Below, piece by piece: positions 29,371-41,100 of a DNA stretch of 64,000 bases; position 1 is the stretch's first letter; every line of letters begins with the position of its first letter. The notes below the pieces were generated by a model, which had not been told where the DNA came from, made no database searches, and worked only from the letters and a program-made list of their open reading frames with translations. A program made the position numbers and the translations under genes. Location: NCBI RefSeq assembly GCF_014356525.2, contig NC_052505.1, positions 6,906,671 to 6,970,670 of the forward strand. The letters are read 5' to 3'. The stretch comes from Nilaparvata lugens (Eukaryota > Arthropoda > Insecta > Hemiptera > Delphacidae).

Positions 29371-29919
29371 CTAACAAAAGTTAGTCATGTTTACTAAATA
29401 ATGCTTTGCATACACCCTTTCAATTTTCAATTGAAAGTTGAATTCATCAACTTGATTCAAAGCAAGATTCATTTTGTTTACATTGTTCCTAACCTCTACA
29501 GAAACCTGTCTCATGTAAACATTCACTTTATTTACTGTTTTCCTAACTTTCAATTTGGCAATACTACTTTCTTTACTGTTGACTTTCAATAAAGACAACT
29601 CCCTACCTACTACATTACTCAATTCTACTATCTCACTAGGATTTACTTTTTCAATAACAGTAACTAGGCCTGCATTATCTGAAACTTGAACTAATTGATC
29701 TTGTATATTAACACTACTATCATCCTGCTTCAATTTGCTTTCATCTTCATGATTATCTTTCAATGTTTCATGTGTATCTTTTAATAGAAGGTTTATACTA
29801 ACCTGCTCTAATCTAATGCTAGCAAATTCTTGCTTCATATCATCAAACCTAGCATTTTGCTCATCAAACTTTTTTGTTAGGAATGCTATAAGATTCAGAT
29901 CATTTTTAATGTTTGCCAT
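29371..29919 (-). CDS. Small coiled-coil ORF next to an LTR, gag-like candidate
   Basis: A 182-codon ORF begins MANIKNDLNLIAFLTKKFDE and is rich in Glu, Lys, Asn and Val with heptad-like spacing, predicted coiled coil over the first 80 residues by eye. It ends at TAA without a zinc knuckle, protease or RT. It lies about 210 bases downstream (minus strand) of the LTR at 30128-30925, the position of gag in an LTR retrotransposon. No pol follows it down to 28800. It could be a non-autonomous element protein or a decayed gag; the family was not recognised. Confidence 0.45.
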   Translation of the reverse strand: MANIKNDLNLIAFLTKKFDEQNARFDDMKQEFASIRLEQVSINLLLKDTHETLKDNHEDESKLKQDDSSVNIQDQLVQVSDNAGLVTVIEKVNPSEIVELSNVVGRELSLLKVNSKESSIAKLKVRKTVNKVNVYMRQVSVEVRNNVNKMNLALNQVDEFNFQLKIERVYAKHYLVNMTNFC

Positions 29920-30127
29920 TTTGTAATATGCACTGATAATTCATTAAAACTGTATTCATTAAAACTTGACCACTCCAGAACTGACCTCCCATTCAGCAGT
30001 ATACCATTCATAACCTATCAAGACATCTATCCTACCAATAATTTTTTATAACCAGGGATTTCATGGTGTACCATTTGGGACATATTTATTTTGTAATTCG
30101 GTCCCACCACAGGGGTAACATTTGCTG

Positions 30128-30925
30128 TGCTACCAATTTCTCCTAAATCGGTTGGATAGCATTTTCCACCTATTAACCTAAGGAAAGTTATCGGCTCCAA
30201 CGTAATAGATTCTTGATAAACTATGAATGGATCTATCGCCTATGAATGAGAAATCCAGTTTTCAGAGCAAACCAACTTATAATCTTCAGAAGAATTTTGG
30301 CAATATACAAAACAAATCCACAAAGAACAATACCTTACACACTTAAGCATCTAAAATTATTACGAGCTAAATACTTATCCACTTATGTAGTTGAAAAAAC
30401 AATGGCTATAGGCTTGTAAACACAAGAAATAATTATAGACAAAAATTAGAACACTATAAACTGTTCAAAACTCAATTTAAAACATTAAAATTTCAATTAA
30501 ATAGAAAAATATTCAGAGAGCACAAAACACTTTTCAGTAGCCAGCCACCATTTTTTAGAGAAGCCTGAGCACAAAGTACAGAGCAAAGACCACACCTCAA
30601 AATCAGTGTCAATGTTATGGACACGTCATTGATTTTAAATTCCAAAAAATTATAAATTACAAGTTTAGAATTTACATTTTATATTTGTTCTCAATAAAAC
30701 TTTATTTCGAAACTGTTATTTTAAATTTATATATCATCTATATTTAAATAATCTATTAATTCTGTTTCTCTGTTTCGGTGATACCATGGAATGCAACACA
30801 ATTATTTACAATAAATTCTCAGTTAAAAAGTTATCTGCATATCGATTACTCTGATATTTACTATCAAGTTTTATAGATCTCGAATTGAAGATTCAATTTT
30901 AATCGAGAAAAAATGTAATATTACA
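30128..30925 (-). mobile_element. LTR (about 798 bases), 5'-LTR position
   Basis: On the minus strand it starts TGTAATATTACATTTTTTC and ends GAAATTGGTAGCA. It shares most of its length with 35568-36249, including GAGCACAAAACACTTTTC and AATAAAACTTTATTTC regions. The gag-like ORF follows it. It has about 110 bases near its minus-strand start (30780-30900) that the other copy lacks. Confidence 0.7.
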
Positions 30926-31800
30926 GAATAAAGTTGAGCATTTGCATAATTCTAAAATATGAAGCATATGCTTCATTTTCTATGAATAAATGTGAGCAAA
31001 ACCTTTTGCTCATGCTCATCAAAAAAATAGTTTAAACATTTGCTTAAAAGTAAAAGATTATACTCAAAATTGTATGAATAAACTAGAGCATTTGTTCAAC
31101 TTTTAAAGCAAATGCTTAAAAAAAGGTGAGTCTAGAGTTTAGAGCAGCTTTTTTCCTTTTGATCATAGTAAAATGGCTCAACTAATTCGTGTGAGGAAGA
31201 GGAAACTATACCACATAGTTTTGAGAACCAATAGTGTAGAACTATGAAACTCCTTTAAGATTCAACCATGATATATCACCAATATTCCTACAAAAGAATA
31301 AATACAAAAGATACCAATAGGATATAAAGATAGTCATCACAGAATAGGAAATAGGCATTTAAGAAGATGACAGTGTAGACTATTATAAGAAGGTTATTGA
31401 GATAATAAGATTATGCTGAAAATTATTATAGAGATAACATTATTTTTTTCACGCAATTATTTCAAAATTCATAACTCAATTCATTGATGGAGAACAGAGC
31501 AGACGACCAAACATAAGCGGTGTCTATACTTGCATATTTAGCGCTTACGTGAGTAGCACATTCTAACCTTTCACTATAAAAACAAAGTAAGGCGAATCAG
31601 CTGATTTAAAATACGTGAGCATTTGCTCCAGAGTTCAGGAGCATTTAAGGTAAAGCTTATTCATATAAAAATGAGCAAATGCTTATGCTTCTACCTAATG
31701 CTCATGAGCAAAACCTTATGCTCCATGCTCAGTTTTTATTCATATGGCCCATTATCTGTGCAGTATCTTATTTACACTATTTAAAAAATATATACTTCAA
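30926..31800. other. AT-rich stretch with repeated GAGCATTTGCT motifs
   Basis: Variants of GAGCAAATGCTTA and its reverse complement occur many times at 30937-31120 and 31615-31740, in both orientations, suggesting a decayed inverted-repeat element with ends near 30935 and 31750. No coding sequence is visible. Confidence 0.45.
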
Positions 31801-31808
31801 GTACCGGT

Positions 31809-31955
31809 TGCACAAAAGCTGGTTAAATACTAACCGTGATTAATACCAAGAAAACCAATCACAGAAGCCGTCTTTTCAAAAACGCCTTCTCTGATTGGTT
31901 CTCGCGAAATTAATCATGATTAAAATTTAACCGGCTTTTGTGCAACCGGGCCTAA
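31809..31955. repeat. Palindromic MITE with CCGGTTGCACAAAAGC ends, copy 1
   Basis: CCGGTTGCACAAAAGCTGGT at the left and ACCGGCTTTTGTGCAACCGG at the right are inverted ends, and the inner arms (ACCGTGATTAAT / ATTAATCATGATTAA) also pair. Copies lie at 43560-43690 and 59052-59192. There is no ORF. Confidence 0.8.
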
Positions 31956-31987
31956 GAATAAAAATGTTACAGTTGTGTTTAATGTTG

Positions 31988-32105
31988 TGGTACTTTTCCA
32001 CAATGAAAACAAAAATTGAAATAGTCAACCACTTTTATTGCCACGGTAGGTACCACTTTTATAATTGTGGTTGACTATCTCAATTTGTGTTTTGTTGTTT
32101 TCATA
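31988..32105. repeat. Palindrome with GTGGTTGACTATTTCAATTT arms
   Basis: The left arm runs about 31990-32035 and the right about 32050-32105. TTGAAATAGTCAACCACTTT pairs with GTGGTTGACTATCTCAATTT. The loop is short and it is not coding. Confidence 0.55.
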
Positions 32106-33869
32106 AATAAAAGTGTTATATTCTAAATTTTTTTAGAATACAGTACTAAACAAGGTACCTAGAATACAGGTAGACTAGATACATTATTCTAGGTACATTG
32201 GTACTAACCAAACCAACTCAATACTATAGATATTTTAATATCGATATGAATGATCACTGTTGCACTGGTAAAGTCTAGCCAGCCGCACTTATTCACTTTC
32301 AGATTGATTACATCAAAATATTCTCTAGACATGCATTTTATCGCCTGCACACATGAGGACATTTACTAGCAATTAGCAACAAATTGAATGTGCATCGTAT
32401 AGGCTACAGAACTTTGTTTCAAGTGAGGATGTCCTCGAATAATTTACTCTTGTTGAGCTGGCCAGTGATCATATCGTTCCACCCAGAATGTTCTACGATC
32501 GACTGAGAAGAATCAGCTGTTGAAGAGGTTAAGTCAGTCGGGGCACATTCTGGTTTCAGGGGGATTTAAGTTGAAATGTTGTCATGATGTCTCCCTATTA
32601 TCAGATACAACTGATACTTATCTTTACTCTATGCTATTATTTATGAGAACATCTACTGATAAACACTTTGTAAGATTATCATAGGAATTTAATTCGTCAA
32701 TTAGGTCACAATGTAACGCGTGAATCATAGTAGCCAAGTATATTAAAGACCATTTCCAATAGAGTATGAATTAATTGTGGATATTTTTTGTGTCCAATTA
32801 TTGTAGAATTAACATTAGTATAAAAAAATTGAATAAAATAATTTATATTCCCACCCTTACAACTTAAAATTCAATCCATTTGACAGTTGAATTTTATAAT
32901 ATTCCAATCTCAAATAATATTATTTACATAAATATGACAGCTATGATAAGAAAGCTAAAACGTAATAAATTATAGAAATTCGAATAAATGTGTGATAAAT
33001 CAACGTATCATCATCTACTTTTATGTAAACAAATTATAGTTAAACTTTCTCTAATCTGGCAGCATTGATTGATTGGGAGGAATCGATATTATTCATTAAT
33101 CGATATTGCGTGCAGACAGTTTGAAGTGAATTTACATATACATAATGGTTAGGCATATTCTTTTCTTTTTATTGAAATGTGATATGCCCTCCAGCTCATA
33201 GCAAATAGGCGAACGCATGCAGACGGACGAAAAATCACTCCCCATGTGATCAAATGTTGCAACGCACACAGACATCAGTCTGTCTTGCTCATGTTAGCAT
33301 GCCGACGTTTGATTTATTCTCTTGAATCACAGTTCTAAACAGTCTATTTGCAAATGTGTTATGCTATCAAGTATCGTATCTTGAGTTGAGCAAAAATAAA
33401 TTTAATATGCACAGTCAATCTTTCTCTATAACATGCATTATAAAGTTTGTTGAGGCAGTATTATTGCAAAAAAAAAAACGATTATTATATTTTTTATAAA
33501 AATATATTTCACTCGACAATACTTAGCAACGTTATAATACTACATAACAAACTTGTACATTTCTTTAAAATGTCCAATAAAGATATACATAAGATACTAT
33601 TCAATCAAGAGAAAGATTGGAAGAACTTGCCCTGCAACTGAACATTTTTCAACTAGGCCTACCTACTCAATTCAATTCATAAGCATATTGAATAAATTAA
33701 AAAACCTAAAACCATTTATGTACAGATAATTGATAAGGGAATTCAATTTCATCAAAACAAGGACTTATTTCATATTTTACTAATTAATAGACATTATTTC
33801 ACTCTTATTTACAATTCATTTTTGAAATAAAACTATCTAAAATACATAATAAATTCAAATTGACTAGTA

Positions 33870-34072
33870 TTAAATATGTGTCCACCTACTTTCCTTGAAT
33901 TCATCCTTGAGAATGTCCCAGAAAACAAGACACAAAACACTGTGAGGCCCAATTCTAGAAAACTGGGGGATCACACCTTTGTACAGCCCACTCAAGCCTT
34001 CAATCTTGAAAACCTTTCTGACACAGTCAATGTAGTTCTTATAAAGTAGCCCTTTCCCATTCTTGTCCACCT
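33870..34072 (-). CDS. SLC25A35: SLC25A35 exon 4 (terminal, 203 nt)
   Basis: A TTTTTCAG acceptor ends at 34073. The exon reads VDKNGKGLLYKNYIDCVRKV, ...GLYKGVIPQFSRIGPHSVL and ends KESRWTHI then TAA at 33872-33870. It carries the last transmembrane segment of the carrier. Confidence 0.93.
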
Positions 34073-35099
34073 CTGAAAAACAATTCAATATATTTGAAAA
34101 TATAATTCACAAATTGATAATATCACTCAAAACCCCACATACCACAGGCTATTATGTTCAAAGTTCAAAAACACTATCATTATATCTCACAAATTTGAAG
34201 AAATTAATAACATTACGCAAAACCCCACATTTATCTTCATTTTACAAGACGAATTCCCAAAATGATCACCAAATAGAAAGCCAATAAATAAACTTCTATC
34301 CACTCCACTCATATTCCACATCATTAGAGAAATCATGACACTCGCAAATATAACCATCCCCAATATTCACAAAACATATTCCCAAAGTTTCATGCCGCTC
34401 TGTCAAGTAGTTTACGAGTCTATAGGGAACAAACAAACATTCATTTATATATATTGACAATTGGAGAATTAATTGGTAGGAGATGGATTTGTGATTAATA
34501 ATAAATTCTCACCTTGATTGTACAGCCTAGTAGATATCACATCAAATGGATTCATGGTGAAAGCTGTCAGAGTACCACCGACTGAACTGGCTACAATAGT
34601 ATTCAACAAACTTTTCTCTGTACTTAGCACCTAAAAAAAATAATGAAAAAGTTTAATTCTGAATTCCCATACTATTCAAAAACAACTTGGAGTATCATCT
34701 GATTTGGTTTATAATTTGGCATGTAGAATAAGAAGTGGTTGGCTTTACGTTTGATCCAAGGAAAGTGGAATAGATTGTATGAATGAATGAGAATGCATTC
34801 TACGCACATTGGTTAGATCTAATCTCAGATTGAATGAATGAGCAGCTCAAGATACTCTTGGACGAGTGAATGCTTGTAGGCCCACAGCACAAGGCACAAC
34901 TCCCATTCACTTTGGCGTTTTAAAAATAATAGCCTACTATTCTCATTGGTTTTACTTTTATTCTATTTTCACTTTCCTTGCCCTATTACCATAGGTAAGG
35001 AAAGTATTGCTTTCCAAAAAAAAATTAAGGTACCCTAGTTTCAAGTTTTCTATACGTTTCAAGGTCCCCTGAGTCCAAAAACATGATTTTTGGGTGTTG

Positions 35100-35145
<46 letters not shown>

Positions 35146-38100
35146 TGTGTGTGTGGTGTGTGTGTGTGTGTGTGTATGTCTGTGAACACGATAACTCCAT
35201 TCCTAATCAACCGATTGACTTGAAATTTGAAACTTAAGGTCCTTATACCATAAGGATCCGACTATAAGAAATTCAATAAAATTGCATTCAAAATGGCGGA
35301 AAAAATGGCGGATAATTACTAAAACACCATGTTTTTCACAGTTTTCTCGAAAACGGCTCTAACGATTTTCTTCAAATTTATACCATGGATAGCTATTTAT
35401 AAGCCCTATCAACTGACATGAGTCTCATTTCTGAGAAAATTGCAGGAGCTCCGTGATATTCTTGAGAGAAATGGCGGATAATTACTGAAAAACCATGTTT
35501 TTCACGATTTTCTCAAAAATAACTTGACCGATTTTTTTCAAATTCATACCCTGTATAGTTATTGACGTGCTACCAATTTCTCCTAAATAGGTTGGATAGC
35601 ATTTCACACCTATTAACCTACAGGAAGTTATCGGCTCCAAAGTGGTAGATTCTTGATAAACTATGAATGGATCTATCGCCTATGAATGAGAAATCCAGTT
35701 TTCAGAGCAAACCAACTTATAATCTTCAGAAGAATTTTGGCAATATACAACACAAATCCACAATACAATACCTTACACACTTAAACATCCTAGCATCATT
35801 ACAAGCTAAAATACTTATCCAGTTTATATAGTTGAAAACAATGGCTATAGGCTTGTATACACACAAAACAATTTCATACAAAATTAGAACACCATAAAAC
35901 TGTTCAAAACTCAATTTAAAACATTATAAATTTCTATTAAACAGAAAAATATTCAGAGAGCACAAAACATTTTCCATAGCCAGCCACCATTTTTCTAGAG
36001 AAGACCAAGCACAAAGTACAGAGCAAAGACCACACCTCAAAATCAGTGTCAACGTTATGGATACGTCATTGATATTAAATTCCAAAAAATTATAAATTAC
36101 AAGTTTAGAATTTACATTTTATATTTGTTCTCAATAAAACTTTATTTCGAAACTGTTATTTTAAATTTATATATCCTCTATATTATAATTTTTTATTAAT
36201 TCTGTTTCTCTGGTCTCTCTTTCCAATCGAGAAAAAATGTAATATTTCAAATACCCCCCTCTTGACATAAAAAATTTTACTGTTTGAGAATTTAAAGAAA
36301 AAAAATTACATTGAAACAAATGAAAATTGTTGAAATTAAATTTGAGAACAGTAACAATTTTTTCTATAAAAACATTACATGTCAACTATAATTGAAAATT
36401 GTTATGAAAATTCATCAATAGCATTTGTTATACGTTTCCGAACAATATTTCAAAGTATAGAATATCAAAATTACTTTTGATTTAGCTTCATAATTTAAGG
36501 AAAATATCTCAACAGAAAATTAAAAATATATATAGAATAGTTTTTGAAATTGCACATAAATTTAATAGATAGAAAAATTCAATTTTTTATTGCATGAAAA
36601 TTTAGTATGTTGAACAAAAAAAATTTTTTTTAATGAATTGATGAATTGTTACATTTAATTTTCACATAAAATTTCAATAAATCAAAAAATGTTCATTTCT
36701 TTCACTATTGATGCGGTTGATTTTATCGATGCAAATTTTGGAAAACAGTCCGTTAAGGCACTCAGTATGAATTTCAGTTTAGTGTGATGACATCAGTGTT
36801 GGGCTGATCCGAATACTCGTAGTGTTGGGCTGATCTGGATGCACGTAGTGTTAGGCTGATACTTGTAGTCGACATGCATACCAAACTCGATACAGGTGAC
36901 ATCTCAGTTAGCATTGCCTCATGCTTGTAGTAGATGGCTGCATACCAAACTCGATACAGGTGACATCTCAGTTAGCATTGCCTCATACTTGTAGTAGACG
37001 GCTGCATACCAAACTCGATACAGAGTCATGTAAATTTTGTATCATATAATTATACAATGTACATTTCAGGCTTGAAATGACAATGTAATTCGTTTTTTGG
37101 AAAAGAGATAGACGCTGCATACAGGATTAACTTAGGTGAGGATTAATTTAGGTAAGGTTTGGTTTTTTGATATTTTCGATAAATTGAGTGGTCGCGCAGG
37201 ACTCTACCATTTTTGGTTCCAGAGCTACGAATTTTCAAGAAAAGGGTAATTTTTAAGGGGTTTTCAAAATTATGCAAACCTACCACTTCTACCCTATACA
37301 ACTTGGATATTTTTATAGTAATGATAAAAAAGACACACATAACGTTATGTATATATATAATATAAGTTATAGACTACAATATTATACAGAATAATAGACT
37401 ACAGTAATAGAGCAATACAGTGTATTAGCGTATATACAGCGCGGCTAGAGTCGTAAACTGTAGATTGTACCTTTAGGTAACTATAGTTAGATCACGTTAC
37501 AAAGTCAGTAGAAATGATAGGAAGGTATTGTTGCCAATTTTCCTTCTCACCGCCTTCTACAGTAGTAGATATATGGTTCAAGTTAACCCAGTAAATCTGA
37601 TCTGTATTGTGTTGACTGGCCTGTATGTCGAATTGTGATATTCTATTGAGGCTAATAAATATATTCTATACTGATATTAATAGTTGTTGCTTGTTAATAA
37701 TATCAATTCTATCTCAAATATATTTTATTTGTCAAGAAAATATATTCATGATTTAATTAAATAATTCTCATAATCGAGATTAAATATTTTGGTACTTCAT
37801 TATATTTCTTCATGGCCAAAATACGATTTGGTGTAAAGCTATCATCTCTGTCTAATGATAGACAAGGTTGGTAAACCAATTTTGATCACGTGCTGACTTT
37901 AAAACCCGAATCTCACTACAGTAAATGTCCATGTCACTTACCTGATGCTTTTCTAGCAGTTCCTTTGTCAAATAGAACCCAGATAACTGAGAGCACGATC
38001 CAACGGCCAAGCGTACACAGGCGCCACTCACCCCCCGCCATAGCCCCACAACCCCATACTGCCGACTTATGTTGGCAAGAGCTTCGATCGTTCCTTGATG

Positions 38101-41100
38101 TTGATGTTGGTGACCCACTGCAATGCTAGCTGCAGCCTGAGACTGTAATTGTATTTTCACCTGAAATCATAAACATTAATTTAATATTAATGAATTGAAA
38201 AATCAAGTTTATAGCATTGCATTTATTGAATAACAGTTGGCTACTTTTGAGGTTCAAGCACAAGAAGAGGCGGATGAATATGAGCAATTTTAGATTTGTT
38301 AGAGGAGGCATGAAAAGTGATGAGTAGAAGAACATTGAATTTTTAGAAGTGAAAGTAAATTGTCATATGCATGCAACATTGCTATTTCCTTCTTCGGATA
38401 TTAATGATAAGTCTGTATTGCAAGGAACACGCAGAAGGAACATGGACTTGGCAATTCCCAGGATGACAACATCAGCTGCTCATAGGTCAGCCACATATTT
38501 AGGACCAAAAATGTTCAATAAACTGCCAATAGCCATTAAAAAACAGTTCCAATCAATTCATTCAAATCGAAAACAAAAAATTGGCTCCTGTCCAATAGAA
38601 TCAATCATGAAGAACAATTAGTTATATGAAAAATTTTTCATACTGTTTCATTCTTATTTTCTTCATTTTAATGATTTTTTCCCATGAGTATTATAAATGT
38701 TTTTTATAAAATTTCTACATCTTAGGTTATCAATTTTCTTTTTTAAATTTGTGTATATAAATGTGGTTTTCATGAACTTCTAATGTCTCGCAAGATGTAT
38801 CTTTATTAGAATTTTTACTTTTGACATAAAATCTTAATCAATAGCGAAATTAGTGGCATCCCGACACATATTCATATATAGTGGGGGCCACATTTTCTTA
38901 GATCAGTATATAATCAACAAATTGTATTAATGCTTTCTTAGATCAGCAAATAATCAACAAATTGTATTAATACTTTGTAAATAATTGTAGCTTATATGCT
39001 TTTTGTAATCATGTCTATGATTTGAATAAACTCCTCTGGTCGTGTTGTACCCTCGACCAGAGACATTATTATTATTATTGCTTTTCAATTTTTATATCTA
39101 CAAATCCAAATTTGCAATTTTATTTTTTGGGGGTAATTACATGAATCAAATCGTGGCTACGTCACTGCCGACTAAAACAAATATTATTACTTTGTATGCA
39201 GGATGATACCAATATAAGCTCCTACACGTGTGTTTAACCTTCAACACTATCAACGCTATAAATCTTTGTGGATGATTAAATTCAATTTCTCTGATTGCCA
39301 ATGAATTACATCCAGAGTAGTTTATTTACAAAACATTTAAATAATTATTTTAATATACATAAAAAAGAAGTTGCTAATAATATACTAATGATACCCCACT
39401 ATAATGATTATCGATTTAAGTTTGTGCTGAGATTGCCGCCGCACATTGATGTAGTTTCTGAGAGGTTGTATTGAATGGGCTAAAGTTCTTGATATTGCTC
39501 TCAATGTCTTTCGTCCCATTTGATAAGGTATGTGAAACTCACTTATATTGTCCTACTCCAATCAGTTATGGTTTTATGTTCGGGTTAACTCCATTAAAAC
39601 ACTCGGAGTGTTGTAGATCCATGAAAAAGCTGTAAGAATGAGAGTATAGCAGGTTATTGCTTTTTGTAAGCCTTCATTTTACTGGGAATTTTGAAAATGG
39701 TAAACCTTTATCATGTTAATAGTCTGGTGTCCGGTTTCACCATGCTTGGCCAAGACAATTGAACATGATAAAATCAGGCACGGTTTACAACGAGTGAACT
39801 GGAACTTATTATTTATATGGCAATAGTTACTATCGATGATTCCAGGTAAAGCGTAAGAATAAGAATAAGAATAAGAATAAGAATGCCTTTTATTCCTTCA
39901 ATGCATACATACAATGCTATCGGAAACGTCAGTCAACAATATAATACATAGATTTAAGTTTTGAATTATACAGTGAAAGTTACACTTAGTACGATATGAT
40001 ATGACAATACAGAAAAAGTAACAATGTATCGAATAAATACAAAATTGTCTTGCATTAGATGAAAAACTGAGGAAGAACAATTAAGTACATTTACATGATT
40101 AATAGCCTATTGAATTATTTCACTACCTATTTGACTTGAAAATAGTCCTTCACTGGTAGTTGGAAGAAATCTGAAATTGAGTATAAAGGATTATTCAATA
40201 GTAGGCGCTCTAGGTTTTTCTTATAAATTGGCATTGGTAGGTTCCTGGCTATCTCGGGTAATGTGTTGAATAATTTCAATGAAACTTGATTTGGACTTGT
40301 TGATATTCTTTTGAGTCTTGTATATGGTATATCTATTTTTGTCTTATTTCTAGTATTATGACAGTGAATGTCAACTCTGCGGCTATAAGAACCTAAATTA
40401 TTCTTTATCTGGAGGAGAAGTTTGAAAGCTACCAAACTGTGCACTGTCATAATTTTCTCCTTTATAAACAATGGCTTACAATGCTCCAGATAAGTAGCGT
40501 TACATATAATTCTTATAGCTTTTTTCTGGAGCAAGAATACTTTTTGAACCTCTGGGGCGCAGCCCCATAAGACTAAACCATACGTGTAAACGCTTTGAAA
40601 AAAGGCAAAGTAGCACATTCTCAGGTAATTTGAAGGAACACAATCCTTAAGACTGCGAAGGAGATATAAAACCATACTTAATTTTGAGCAAACACTTTCA
40701 ATATGGGGTATCCATGTAAGTTTCTGATCTAATGTTATGCCCAGAAGCTTTGCACTATCTACTCCCTCACTAATCTTTCTGAGTCCAAGCACCAATGTTT
40801 GAGTCTTGGCTGTATTTAGAAACAGGCGGTTTGCTCTAAACCAGTCTGAAGCCTCACCCTTACTGCTAGACATTTTTTGATGGAGGACACCCAGATCCAC
40901 ATCGTTTGTGACCAAAGATGAATCATCGGCATAGCAAACTATTTTAGATGAAATATTCAATCCTATATCATTCATCATCACTAGAAACAATAACGGTCCC
41001 AGTATGGACCCTTGAGGTACTCCATGTGGTACATTAAGTGGCTCAGAAATATTTGAGTTAATACACACTGACTGAGTACGACCCTCCAAATAGGATTCTA

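Larger units (their letters stand above)
22243..33869. other. Intergenic region between FIBP and SLC25A35
   Basis: About 11.6 kb between the FIBP start and the SLC25A35 stop, which both lie on the minus strand. It contains a duplicated AGGTTAGG-rich segment, palindromes, two or more tRNA-derived SINEs, an AT microsatellite zone and an LTR with a small gag-like ORF. Stretches 23510-24970, 25130-26880, 27400-28020 and 31960-33860 show nothing I can name beyond AT-rich sequence. The FIBP promoter should lie just above 22242, but I see no distinctive motif. Confidence 0.6.
34631..37941 (-). other. SLC25A35 intron 2
   Basis: Contains copy 1 of the hairpin-headed repeat family (34972-35567), cut by an LTR (35568-36249), and an AT-rich stretch with a tandem duplication at 36880-37025. 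The rest is unassigned apart from MITE-like halves near 37370-37455 and 37853-37920. Confidence 0.7.

Noticed and set aside
34958..35210. His/Thr-rich ORFs (HTHTHTHT) that could be a secreted peptide
   Set aside because: They are translations of a GT microsatellite inside a dispersed repeat, and occur in two frames at once.
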